DNA of 64,000 nucleotides, taken from contig NC_046683.1 of assembly GCF_009870125.1 (NCBI RefSeq), positions 46,453,869 to 46,517,868 on the forward strand. The letters are read 5' to 3'. The DNA is from Drosophila pseudoobscura (lineage: Eukaryota; Arthropoda; Insecta; Diptera; Drosophilidae). The first letter of the stretch is position 1; each line of letters starts with the position of its first letter. The notes under the pieces are model-generated. The model saw only the letters and a list, made by a program, of their open reading frames with translations, made no database searches and was not told the DNA's origin. Positions 12,698 through 26,599 of this stretch are shown piece after piece. The position numbers and the translations under genes are program-made.

Positions 12698-15600
12698 GTG
12701 AGTTGTGGTCTCAATATTTCCACTTATAATTAATAAATTTATGTGGATATCAGCTCAACATCTATGAATTTACATGTACATAAGCTTTATATCAATATAT
12801 GTACATACAGACAAATAGGTTTACTTATAGATATACCTACAGATGTAAGAACGATAAATCATGAAATTTTAAGCGTTTCTCTATATTCCTTTGCAGCATT
12901 TTCAAACTTTCCACTCTTCTACGAGTCATCAATCAAGCTCACTTTTGGCCAAATTGTACCATCATCTAACCCCTCGAATGGAGCACACCTTTGGTTTCTC
13001 TCAGTGCAGCCCTAACTAAGTCACACAATCTCAAATCACATTCACACAGTCATAACCTTTGGCACCGCCCACTGCCACGTCACGACCGCAACTTACAGTT
13101 CTCTCTACGTGTGCATGTAGGCGGCACGTGTACGTGTGTGTGTGCTGCTGTGTGGGAGTGTAATTTTGCAAGATTTTATATTCATAGCATAATCCTTGGG
13201 TATAAAATGGAAAAGTTTTCGTGCAACAACTTCAACGAGGGAGACGGGGGAAGGCGGCGCTGCAGCGGGGGCCACCGCACGCAGGATGCAATTTTCAATT
13301 TGTTGGTAATTTTATTTTATACACCGAAAATCTAAGTCAAGTCGAGTTTACCGAAAAACGTTTTACCGTGCAAATGATTTTCACTTTACCACCTACCCCT
13401 ACCCCCTACCCCCAACCCCCTACTCCACGGGCCGTGGCCGTGGCACAAGCACGAGACCACGACCCGACCCGACCCGGCCTGGCCTGGCCTGCCCAGGATG
13501 AACCCTGCAGGAAACTTTCCCTGGAAATGTTGCTACTGTAAGCAATGAGCGAGTGAGTGACAGGACAGCGGAAACTAATGGAGAAGATGGAGTTGGAGAT
13601 GAAGCTGAAGCTGCAACAGCAGCAGCAGCAGCAGATGGAGTCTGTGTCGCCTCCTTGCCAGTGGCTAAGGACAAAGTTTTGCTCCGTCCCTTTCATTGTC
13701 ATCTTCCATTTCGCCCTTTTTGCAATCAGCAAGGCGGCGATGAAGTCCGGGCCTTGGAGGGAACTAAATTCATTCATAAAACGCACAATCACACACACAC
13801 ATCTAGCCAGCAGGTGGCAACATCTAGTCGTTTTGGCCAGGCCAAATGGCCTTTCCCCTGCTGTTGTGGTGGTGTTTCAGCAAGGGAGCAAGTTTCAGGC
13901 GAGGCGATGGCAAATAACAACACAATTACGCCAGGACAACGGAGGCCAAAGCTGAGTTTTGTTAAATGTAAAAAATTCTTAACACACGTTGACAGCGACA
14001 GAGAGAAGGATGAGAGAGGACCTGCAGACTGAGGAACTCACAAACGTATGTCCCCTGGCATGCCAATTATAGCCACACACACACATCCATGCATATATGT
14101 ACGCACTCACGCACATATATGTATGTATGTCTGTACATACCTTCTGACGCACACTCGCATACTCGTATTTGTCGCAATTTACGTCCTTGCCACGGCTTCA
14201 CTGCCTTTTTGACTTGCCCCGCAGCATTTTCCAGCACCTAGGACCAACAACTTCTCCTCCCTCCCCGCCAGCATCCCTCTTCCGGTCCTGGGTTATTTAA
14301 TCAGTTGTAAGATTTGAGCTTCATGCGGAAATATTTAATTTGGATTTTAAATGCGTGCCGAGGTGTAATGTGAGACCAGGACCAAGAGCAGCAACAGCAG
14401 CAGCAGGTAGGAGAGCACCGGAGACCCTTGACGGCTACAGGGGAAAATGAGACAAATGTGGAGGCGAAACTTTTTTATGGTCGGAGCTGGAATGTCCTTG
14501 CCAGCGCAGGTGCGTCGTCCTGTCCTCCTGAAGCGGGAAGTGGATAAACTTTTGAGTGTCAGCTCCGTAATTACTCAGATTTCTTTGGGAGCCATGTTGA
14601 TGTTCAAAGTCTGCTGCCATTCTGCCGCATTGGATTGTAGGTATTTATCTGTGTTTTTATTTTCAAAACACAACACAGTTCCTTGAATTGAAATCCTATT
14701 TCATATCTTGGACTGCAGTCAGAATTGGGTTAGATAATTAACAAGACTTTTGGTCAAAATTAGTTTTATTCAAATTTTGGCAAAATATTTTCTTGTGATT
14801 GCTGAAAGGATGTAACATAAAATCTGTAAAAAACATAAAACTATGAACTAAATATACATATGATCAAGAAATTACAAATTCGTAGACAATATTAGATTTG
14901 AGATAGCTAAAAATCATCTCCATAGCGAACTCAAGATTTACTTTTTAATTATTTAGCTCAAGTACTAAGGCGAAAGACCTTTTAGCATCGTATTTAGTAG
15001 CAAGAGCATGAGTCTAATTTCAAGAACTTATTCAGTCTTTTGCTTGTGAGGATATGCCATGACTTTGAGGGGTTTCATTTATTTGCAATTCCAACTATAT
15101 GCGTACATATTACAGACCCTTGTCCTCCATCTGAAGTATTCGTATTTTGAAAAACGAACTTCATCACAAGCGATGCACTATTTGCAGATAGTTTTCCAAA
15201 CTGCAGATTTCCGCTCTCCTGGTCGCCAGCTTCCACCCCAGGTGGAGCCAAGAAGTGCACTCCTAGAGCTTCAATCATTTGATGATGTGTGTCAGGAGGA
15301 GATGCATCCTGCATCCTACATCTGGGAACAAGTTAACCCACTTAGCTCCATCGACATGCGACGGCAAACGGTTTAAGTAGCTCAAAAGGCCCTCCAGCCC
15401 ATTCCGCTCCCTTTCCGCTCCTTTCGCTCACGAGTACATATGTAGGGACGAGTACATGCATTTAATTTGTTACATAATTACGTAATTAATAAAACACAGG
15501 ACACACAGGAGATACAGGAGATACACACGGGCGTGGGCGTATATAAGGGCTGGTCCAGTGCTCACATGGAAGACAGTGTAACTTGAATAAACATTCCAGT

Positions 15601-17939
15601 GACCGATGCGACGACGCGTCGGTGAGTGACGGTGGCGTATGCGCAATATTGACAAGCGGCAAAAGATTTACAGGGGGCCAAAGTGAACTTTGACTCGGCA
15701 CACACTCGTACTCGAAGCCATCTGTGTGTGTCCGTGTGTGCGTCTGTCAGTGTGTGTGAGTGTGTGCGTGTGTGGAGGAGCAGGAACAACCAGAGCAACT
15801 AGCAAATGCTTTCAGGCGATGCTTATACTACATTTGATTACAATGTCATTGAGTAATTAATGTGTCCTTGTCAATAAAAATGCCAACAGGCATACGAACG
15901 CCATGCTGCCTGTCATTCTGACAGGGATAACAGCATCAGCAGTAGAAGCAGAAGCACCAGCAGCAAAAGGAGCAGGCATCCCAAACACAACAAGGACTCT
16001 AAGTATGTCAAGAGTACCTACAACATGAAACTAAAATCCTTTTGTTTGTCTTGCTTAATTAATCTCATCAGTCAGAGTCGGAGCTCTGATTTTGCCTGGT
16101 TTATGTCCTTCGGGCGGATGTGACTGAGACTCTGTTGTTATTGTTGTTGTGCAGGTGTCGGGACAAGACCCAGGGCACCCTGCCCTCTACCTTTTGCCTC
16201 CTGCCTCCTGCGACCTGCCACCTGCATCCTGCAACCAGGAGGCCAGGACCAGGCCCCGTCCCCATACACACATATCACCCACAGTGGCATTGTTTTTCTA
16301 ATTAATGACCATAAAAAGCAATTTTCGGATATTCGGATATTTATTGCGCATACGTCGAAAACTTTTCTACAGCAAAATTAACAAAACCAGAAAAGGGAAC
16401 AAAATTTGTGTAATCTCATAGAATGGTGTGATAAAAAGGAACTGCAACGAAGCTTTTGGTGCCCTTTCAGAGTGATTGTTCCAACGGTTTCTACTACATA
16501 CTCGTATAAGTGGAAATGATTTTGATTGATCTTTAAATAAACTAGAAATTTCACAGTTCCTTTCTCTTCCTTCTCTTGTTCCGTATTGCAAGCATCTAGT
16601 CATAATAGTTGGACCCTTTGATAGAGTACTCTATAGAGGGCCATCCGCCTCCGCTTTCGAAACAGAGACAGGACAAAAAAGCAATTTGAAATATAATTAA
16701 GAGCCCAGGGCCCGCAGCAAAAGCAATTACGAGTCAAAAGAGCGAATTTTCCGATAGCCAATCTGGCAAATTCGAATAGTTTTCGGCCAAATGCGGCGAC
16801 AGGATATTAGCCGAAAGTCAAGTCAAAATTGACTTTGGCTAAAACAAAACCTGGGCTAATTTGTTTGATTGATAAACACACACAGATTGCCATTGCCCCC
16901 AGGCGAGCCGGGACCCTAGGGCACAGCCAGAGTCAATATTAAATACGTATTCTGATGAAAGAGCAAAACGATATACATACATTTTGGGAATTTACATAGT
17001 GCTGCGAGGAATAGAGAAACTTTTGCTGGAGATTTCGATTACATCTGGATAAAGTTATTCAGCATTCAGCATTCAGCATTTAGTACGTTTCCTCATTGAA
17101 CAACTATTCCTTTGTCCTTTGTCTTTTGTCTTTTGTTTGTTGCGACTTGTTGCACAGAGCAGCACCAAATTCGGGCTGCAGCAAAAAGTATTTTAAATAA
17201 ATTAAAAAGAGACTCGTAACCAGCCCCAGAATCCCAGAGTCCCAGAGTCTGACAGTCCTTCGGTGACAGCCGCAAAGCGAAATGCTGTGGCTGAAAAGTT
17301 ATGTCACTGTCCCGAGCGGTGCGGCGCGGGAGGCGGCAGAGCGTGGGGGAACGCGGGCGAACAGTGGACTGCTGCATCTAATAAATGCCACAACTTTAGT
17401 CTCTCTTCTTGTTTTGTGTTCGCCAGTTCGCCAGTTAGCCAGTTCTCCAGTTTGCCAGTTCGCCATTCAGAGAGAGCTCAGTGGGGAGCCTCCCTGGCAA
17501 TTGCTTAAGAAACTTTCGAGTCGCTTTGCCTCTGGCTAAGCGAACGTAAAAACTTTTCCAGCATTGTAAACAATTCCCAATACACAATTCAATGCGCTTC
17601 AACACGCTCTAATGTATGCTCCGGCAGTGAAAGTTCCGTAGAGAAAAACGCAAAACTGAAAACTGAAAACGGGAAAAGGGAAACGGGAAACGGTAAAACG
17701 GACGAGGAGCAGAGAGACGGCGAGATAGTTGGGATATAACTGGGGAAATATGGAAAAGTTGGGCTGCTGCTTATGATTGTATTACTTTTTCTTTTGTTTT
17801 TTTTTTCTTTTCTTCTTTTTTGTCGAGCAACAGCAGCCCCGAGAGCTGGTCATGTAGCTTATGTTTAGGGTAATCCCCGCTTGGCTTCCATACGATACCA
17901 GTTCTCCGTTCCCAGTCCCAGAGGTGGACATTCTCTCTT

Positions 17940-17954
17940 CCCCCCCCCCCCCCC
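17940..17954. repeat. Poly(C) tract (15 C)
   Basis: This is an uninterrupted run of 15 cytosines in C/T-rich sequence. Homopolymer length is error-prone in sequencing. Confidence 0.85.
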
Positions 17955-19179
17955 ACACCCCTCTGTTTGCACTGCAATCTGTGGGTTTATCTTGACCGGG
18001 ATGGTCGGGTGGGTGTGGAGTCTCAGGCCCAGTCTGTTGTCAATTTGCCTTTGGCATTTCTGTTTGCAAAATATATCAAAAAGTTTTTCCATTCACTCAT
18101 CGCTCTCAGACTCACACTCGCAGACTCCTTCCTCTGCTCCTGCTGCTGCTCTCGGTGTCAACATATTTTATGTGCTTTTGGGATTGGTCATCATCATTGT
18201 GGTCTGATTATTATAATATGCTTATCGAATGGCTGCCCAGGGTTCGGCCTCTGGTTCGGGTTCAGTGACCCCTGCTCCCTGTTCCCTGTGCACAGGGGTA
18301 CACCATGGAGAACGTTACCTAAATAAATCTGGATTTCCATAACAACAAATAAAAACGAAATCAATTTCCGTTTTTCCTTCATGTGCAAACACAGACCCAA
18401 TTTTGTGTTTGTGGATTTTGCGGCTGTCGTTTAATATTGGAGCACGCAACGGAAATGGGAATCCAAATACATAGAAATCCGGCTTAATTGCGTGTAATTG
18501 ACAGTCGCTTTGCATTCACATTTCAAGCTCAGAATCAGCATCAGGATCCAAATCCAAATCCAAATCAAAATCAAAACGAACAAACCACAAACGGATGTTA
18601 TTAGTTTTCGGATCCCCCCACTCCTCGCTCCCCATTGGCTGCCCGAGATGACGGCTGGCCATGGATGGTATCTGTCGGTCTATACCAAATCGTTAATTGT
18701 GAATTGTGTCCAGCATAATGAAATGCTGACAAGACAATGGCCATAAACATTAGGGGGAATATCTTCTTTACCAATCGGAATGCAAAATGCAATGGCGACA
18801 CACACGAGTATACATTTGGAAATTGGATTTGCAGAGCGAAATTTAAATTTATTGATTAAAGATTATGACACATGACCGTGATTTACGGCCAGATAGCTAG
18901 CGCCATTATGTGTATTAACAATAATTGCAACGAATTCGATTAGCATTACACTCTCTGATGGGAACGACTATGCCATAAGAGCACTTCAGTATGTACGAAA
19001 CTTGATTCATACCGACGTTGGACCGAGTAGCGGAAATCTTTGTAAAAAGAGGACACCAGGGAATTAGATAGGTTTTCAACATTAATTAAATATAATGAGT
19101 TTTGTGTTTGTGGGATACTCCTCTAATCCACAAAGAAGAAGAAAGTCCAATTAATTTTTCATATACACATGTAGGCATG

Positions 19180-19206
19180 TACATACATACATACATACAT
19201 ACATAC
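19180..19206. repeat. (ACAT)n microsatellite
   Basis: About six and a half ACAT units are read directly. Shorter CATA/GTAT runs are scattered through the desert, for example near 32,262. Confidence 0.9.
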
Positions 19207-22200
19207 TCGTACTTTGAAATGCATTTTGGTATTTATTATTCATATTTTGCTTGCCAAATCCTATTGCAAACCTTCTTTCGCATTCAATTAAAATAAAAAC
19301 CAAATAGAGAATTTATTTTTCGCAAAAAATATCAATTTAAAACCCAGCAAAAAAAAAAAACGGGAGGAAAAATTCCGCAAATAAACCACAAAAAATATGC
19401 CGCCCTGCTCGCAAAACAAAAAAAAGTTGGCTTTCGGTTGCCTGGCAATTTCAAATGCAAATAGCGGTATTGCAATTTGCGTATGTGTGTGTGGATAGAT
19501 GCCCCTGTATATATGTACAATATGTTTGTGTGTGTGTGCTCTTCTCCATGTGTGGGTGGGCGATCTACGCTGGTTTGTGTGTTCACGTTACATTTTAAAT
19601 GAATTGTTCGCGCATTTGTTGGCACAAAACGTGGCAGCAAACAGAAAATTAAATAAATACGTTTTATTTACTAAAAAACAAGCAACAAAAAACAAACAAA
19701 AAGGATAGCCTATATTCGGGGACCGGACCTTGAATACTCTTGTTTCTGATTTCTAAAGAATTCCAAAGATTGATTCAATTATTTTTAAAGAACTAACTCT
19801 CCATAATTTTAAGAGATGCTTATGATATACCTAGAACAATACTTTCAGCAGATATTTTCACTGGCGTGTAATATGGAAATCATATTTCGGTAAGAGATAT
19901 TTGTAGAAAAAAAAACACACGCCATCTCAGTCATATATCTCGAGACAATAGGGACACAGGGCTTAAGAAGGATAGTTTTCGCCCCCAAAAATCTCCTCTT
20001 TATTCTGGTTCGACCTTGCGGCCTTGCGAACCTGGTCAAAATCATCGTACTCCCTGCAAGGGAAGGGCATCAAATGAGTATATGTATGTAGTATGCGAAT
20101 TCGGGTGGATGGGTGGGTGGATGTGCATATAATACGAGCATAAGCCTAGCCCACGGAACGTAGCCATGCATTGTATATGGGTGCCGCAAATAGCAATTTT
20201 AGTTGTCATTCTGTAAATTCTTTTCGCTGCAAGCAGCGACCAGCATGTGGGTCAATAAAAACGTCAGCAACAGCAATAATATTGTCGTGTTAAATAAAAT
20301 ATAAGCCGGCGATACGAGTGCGTGGTGTAAGCCCCGCTCTAGTTTGCCTTTCAAATGACACTTTAAATATTTTATAATTTGCGCATAATTTATAAAAATT
20401 TATAATGCCCGCTAGAGCTGGAAATTCACAATTGTTTTTATCCCGTTGCGGCTTATCTTCCTCTTTTTTTGCATTAATTGATCCCCAAGCGAAAACAAAT
20501 GGAATAAAAACTAGAATTACATAAAGTTTTTGCTCCACTCTGGGGTTCGGGCTTTTAATTATGCTCGTGCTGCTCCTGCTCCTGCTGCTGATGATGATGA
20601 TGGCAACCCTTTTGCCATGCCACAATGCCACACTCAACCCATCGAGCACCGCCAACCAACCACCTCTCAAAAATTGTGGCTCATGAACTGTTTCCATTGT
20701 TTAAACTTTCAAGTTGGCGACAATAAACGTTGAAACTTTTAGTTTTATTGCAAAACTTTCGACGAGATTTTCGGTCGAAACAGAATACGAAAGGACCGGA
20801 ACAAAAATATCCGAAAAACAAAGCAAAATACTATACGTAAATGTATAATAATAACCGCACGGGCTTTTGGGTGCAGCGGAATTGCCGGTTGGGGGGCCAC
20901 AAAACTTGCCACCAGAAAACACTTTCACCCGAGACCTATTCGCAAATCAGCGCAGGGCAATCAACTGGCTGTCTCTCGCACAGCCATATGCAAAGTGCCT
21001 CCGAGCAGGACGGAGCAGGCAAGAGCAGGACGGAACAGGGAAGGGCAGGAGCAGACGGGGACATTACTGGCCTTAAGACCCGTAAGCCAGTCGGAATTTA
21101 AAGGGGAAGCCTTGCCAGTGCTACAGTGCGGCAGGCAGCCCCACTAGAACGGTAAACGGCGCCCAAGTCAAACTGTGCAAACCTGCACGTACCTGCACTT
21201 GATCTATGCGGATATTAAGATATTGAATTACCTTTTTGTTCGTGCAGCTCAGACTAAGACGGATACGGATACGGAGTCGGAGGCGGAGATGGAGATTGAG
21301 AGGGATGTGCCGGAGGTGGACACGGATACGGTCTCACTTCCCTCACGGAATTCCAAGGCAAACAAAATCGGATGATGGTATAAAAAAATGTGGATTCTGT
21401 AAGCTGCGACGATAAATCTTGGCGCCAATTGAACGTTAATAGTTAAATAATACAGTAGCCAGCAATATGCGGCAAATTATGCTTGAAATTCCGGGCATAA
21501 CCCTCCCTAAGACCCCAAGCCATGAGCCATGAGCCAAGAGCCATGAGCCATGCCACTCCTTCAAGTCCGGGAGCCGCCCCTGTGCAATGGATTAGGCTGT
21601 GAAAATACATTAAATATGCAACATGCGTGCCAAGACCCGAAACCAAAGGAAGCTGCCAGCACATTAATCGGGGACGGGCGGGGAGGGGAGGGAGGGTCTT
21701 TAGCAAGTTATTCGGATAGAGGACTAGCGTCCTACTATGCTCATGATTTCTTCAATGTTTTCTCTGTTTGCATTCTCATCAATTTACGGGTAAAGTTTCT
21801 CCCAAACTACGTTGTTCTTTGGGAGGGGGAAACTGTTTAGTTTAAAAGATTGCAGATAAATGTGAAACACGAATGTACTCTTATGATCTCCTGATCTATA
21901 ACTAACCGAAAATAACATTCTGATTGCTGAATGAGGTGGGTGATAGTTAAGTATTTGTCTGGTTTAATTCATTAGTTAAGACATTGCGCAAATGAATTCA
22001 ATCAGCAGTTGGATAGATAACATTTCAGAATATATAATTAATTTACTTCGAAAGTTAAGCGTGTTTGTCAAACACGAGTAGCACTGAATAAATAATTTAA
22101 GAAAATAGGCCCAAGACTTTTCTCCCAGTTTACCCCTTCGTTGCTTCATTTATTTGGTTTTCACATCAAACACAGGCCTTCTCCGCTCTTTGGGAAAACG

Positions 22201-25200
22201 GAAAACCCCTTTGAACTTTAGTCCCAAGGGATGCCGTGTCGGCAGCTTGTTTAATATTTTATTGCATTTCATAATACGTCGCGACAGCCGTACGAAATTA
22301 ATTTCGCAGAACAGCGCGTAGTCGTAATTTAATAAAACCGCCGAATAGGCCGAATATGCCGAATTGCCACGTTCAGCCACTTGGCCAATAAATTTTGTTT
22401 ATGGCTACAGAACATTTCTAATTGGGGCAACTTCCCATGTGGCAGCAGCTGCGGAGATTTGGCCCTGAATCAGCTCCGGCCGTGAATCAGTTCTCTGAGA
22501 AACTTCTCTTTCTTTCGATAGATCCAGCGATTGCTTTTCCACTTAATTGCACTGTGATGCATGGCCCACAAAGTGCACTCACTCTGGTGCAATTCGTAGA
22601 GCAAGTTAATGCCGGGCTCTATGGCTGCCAATTTGTTATTTCAATTAGCCCAAAGCCACACCGCATTTGTGGAGGGGTGGCAGCAGAGGGTTAGAGGGCA
22701 ATAGAGAACCGGGTGAATCTTATTATTTGGGCATTTACATAATTCACAAAACACCCCAGAAAGAGAGACGGGGAAAAGCCGAAAATGCAAATGCCGCAAC
22801 AGGGGCCAGACACGGAGGAGGAGTCTCACTCTCAGACTTTGACTCACGGCATGTTGCAACATTCAGAGTCAGAGTCAGAGGCAGAGCGCAGAAGAAGCAG
22901 CCGGAGCTGGAGCACTTGTTGCTCCAGGAGCCAGGAGCCAGAGGAGGACTACCACTGCCGCTATCCTTTTCAAACTTTTCGACATAAAATTCACTTAGAA
23001 TGTCGTGGCTGTCGTGTGCGTTGGATCCTGCAGGCATCTGCATACATTTGTAGCTGCCGGGGCAAGGACATGTAGCGACTTGCATGCAAATACAATTTGG
23101 CGCTGGCTTGTTAGCAACTGCTCGGGACCCGCCTCTGCCTCTGTCTCTGTCTCTCTCTCTCTGTCCCTGTCTCTGGATGTGCCTTCGCGTCTGTGTATCT
23201 GTATCTGTCTCTGACTTGGATATCCCTTCTTGCAAAACAATAAGACGCTGGCTGGCTGGCTGGATGGTTGGCTGGGATGCCTTCGCTTTGCCTTTGCTTT
23301 TCCTTGGCTTTCCCTTCCGTTACTTTGCTTTTTCATGGCTGTCACATGGACAGCCATTGGAAACGAGCTTATGCGGTGGCTGCGGCTGTGGCTGTGGCTA
23401 TGGTTCTGCCTTTGATCCAGATTCCCCTTCCCATCCCCTTCCGCGTGGCAACTTTAATAAATGCCACAGCTTAGCTGACAGCCCTGACAGTAGGGGACTG
23501 CCCTGGCTCCCTCCACATGCACCACATCTTGCGGCTCCCAATGTTATTTGCGTGCGGCTTCTTTTACGAGTCGCTGGGGTGTCATAAGTGTGTAAAATTC
23601 ATGCCCCTAATGCACAACATTTGTAATACTCGCATGTGCTGGCTAACATCCCGCATTATCAATTTGAGAGTGCGTGCAGGGTGGTCGCCGAATGGGGAAA
23701 TACTCTAATCACAGACTATCATTTATCGAGCTAAACAATGCAAATACCACTCGTTAGAATATTTTTGAATAGATACAGAATATCTCTAAATAAGATTCTA
23801 GCTATTCTATATATTTTAGTTCTTCTAAAGCCAATTAAATAAGTAAATAACAGATGTATTTGGTATTTATTTGCCAGAACTATTTGACTTAATTTGAGTT
23901 CAGTACAATTTATGAAATTTGTTCCCAAATTAAATGATAATTTTCCATTACATACAGAAATACCATCGAGCTGAAAAGTTTCAGAATTAATTGTTGGGGG
24001 AAAATCATAAGCAAATCCATACTAAAAACCATTCCCTTATGTTGTTCGGAGCAGCAGCTTCCAATAGCTATCAAGATATGTATTTCATACAGTCTCTTCT
24101 TATAACGTCTACCCGAGTTCTCTTAAATTACGCTCTCAGTGCATACTCCCAAAAACAGCTGTGACTTTCTTACTGCTCTAATTTCATTGCGTCGCCCTTC
24201 GCCCTTCTCATTATCTTTGTTTTTGTGTCAGTCCAAACCGTCAGTAGAGGTAAAATTGCCGTCGCATTGCCTTATGTACAGTTTATGAACAGTTACAAAC
24301 ACCTCGTAGTTAAGGGCTAGGGCCTTAAGCTTTTTAAAACTTCATCAAACAGTAAAATCCTACATTTTTATCTAACAAGGGAGAAATTTTGCTCGTTGCC
24401 AAAAAATCCTGGCATATTCCTACTCCCTTCTCAAACTTCATGTTCGCTAACGAAGATCCAACAGGCGTGCCTTCTATTGAGCATTTCAAGGGGTTCGGGA
24501 GTTAAACAAATTCAGTAAAGTGAACCGCCCAGACCTGCACTTGTGCATTCACAAAAACATTTGTGGCGTCCTAGAAAACTCAACCTTACATATGGTTAAT
24601 GCTAATGCCGCTCAAGGCTGGAGTATGAAACATTCGCGGAGAGTGTTGTGTTGCCTTAGCCATAGTTTTCTCCTTTTAACTGAAATTCCAGCTGGGCCTT
24701 GCAAAGTGTAGGAACAAGCGATCAATCAATCCAAATTAGGCAAAAAAAAACAAGTTTAATTGAATGGCTATTCAGTGTAGGGGAAAGAAGCTGGGTATCA
24801 TTTTCAACAGGATGATTTTAGCCAGTCAAGGACTCCGCTTTGTTAAGAACTGACCTCGTCAATGGAAATGGCCATTGAGCCATAGAGCCGGAGGGAAGAT
24901 TTTGACACACATTTGGTAAATTGGTCGAGTTTTGCGCTCGCTTCTGGTTTGGGTGTGTGTGTGTATGTTTGTGTGTGTGCAGCTCCACTGTGATGCGGTG
25001 TTTGTGCGCTGGTCGTGCGGTTGCTGAAGTGAGAAATGCCAAAGCAAAAGCCGTAACCACTTTGTAAGTGTCAAAAACATAGCAGCAACGAAAATTGGAT
25101 TGCAGTGGGAGAGAGAGCAGAAGGACCAACAGCGCCACCTCCACCGCCAACAGGCAGCAGCCGGAAACGGAAGCGAGAGGCGGAGCGGGAGCGGGAACGG

Positions 25201-26565
25201 GAACGTCCTCTGACCCCTGAGCCTGAGCCTGCGTTATGACCAATGCGAAATTGCTGCCTCCATGTAGATGCCGTTGTTGCCTACTGCTGGGGCTGCTGTT
25301 GCGGCCATTATGTTGGCTAATACAATACATACAAATAAGCACATGTACAGGGAGCGAGAGAGATAGAGGACGAGTGGCCGAGTCAGAAGCACTCATTCGC
25401 AATGTGGTCTCTGGTCATTCATACGCAGAACACAATTGCATACAATCAGTGACAGGAGGAGAGTCAGTACGAGGCCGAGGACGAGGACGAGGGCGAGGCT
25501 TGGGCGTTGGCCGAACACTGACCTGCCTCTCGATCCGTACACCCAATGCCACACACCGATACGGCCGGGCACACATCTCGATACACATTTGGTCTATTGC
25601 GCCATCGATTTGTGTTGCCGGCCGATTGTGTTTTTTCTTTTTCGTTTGCATGTAAATCTCTTTCATTTGCTTGCCACAAATTATTGCATAATTGCCGTTG
25701 CATTTGCAAACAATTTTCCTACAAAAGCTATGGCTATGAAAGGTTGATTGAACTGCCATTGCATCAGGAGGAGGAGGAGGAGAAGGACGAGGACAAGGAA
25801 TGGGATGCGTTGCTCGTGGATCTCCCGGATCGGGTCCAGGCTTTTGTGTGTTGTGGAGGACACATTTTGCCATATGACATACTTTATGGCCAATATAAAA
25901 CGGTCCTGCTGCACGCACTTGGGGGAAATAACAATAAAACTTCAGCTTTTGCCGTTGATGTTGAAGTTGACGTTGGCAAATGCCAGCGGCGCCTCCCCAG
26001 GGGCGTGGAAAAGCCCCAAAGTGTCAAGAAAAACTGAAATTATGAAGAAGAAAACACGAATGAGAGTACGTTCCTGGCAAAGAAAAGAAACTGTTACTGT
26101 CTGGGAGTCCAGGGCAAAGAGCTCTTCAATTCCATTCCTTTTCCGCTTTGTAATTGCGAGGCACGTAAGCCGCAGCGCAGCGTTGGGGCTTGCCACGTAC
26201 CACAACGTTTTGAGAGCGTGGGCGTTTGTTAATTACTGCAAATGTGAGCAGACTCAAAATTTAAGAAAACGGCAAAGAGAAAAGAAATTGTCAAAATCTG
26301 ACGCCGTTCCATGTTGCCACAAAGGCTTTTGACACTTGTGTCCATGTGTTCGCATTCGCACTCTCACTCGCACTCGCACTCTCTGCCTTCAACAAGCGTT
26401 GCCACTCAGCCCAAGTGGCATTGGGGGCGAGCAGCTCTGAGCCAGAGCCAGTGCCAGAGCCGGAGCCTGCCCACATATTTTCGCTTGACTGCTTCTCCAG
26501 AGCATTTGTGTCCAACTGCAGCAGTCACCCGGAGGACAGAGGTAATGGGCTGTGACATGCATATG

Positions 26566-26566
<1 letters not shown>

Positions 26567-26596
<30 letters not shown>
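26567..26596. repeat. (CA)15 microsatellite
   Basis: About 15 CA units occur in a row in non-coding DNA. Confidence 0.95.

Positions 26597-26599
<3 letters not shown>

Noticed and set aside
15059-15376. 105-codon ORF with a fairly protein-like second half
   Set aside because: No convincing splice sites, neighbours or family; the N-terminal half is AT-rich non-coding in character.
22150-22400. Minus-strand open frame with protein-like codons (CEINFVRLSRRIMK)
   Set aside because: It opens on a GTG right after an in-frame TAA, with no acceptor nearby. A conserved non-coding block would look the same without alignment.
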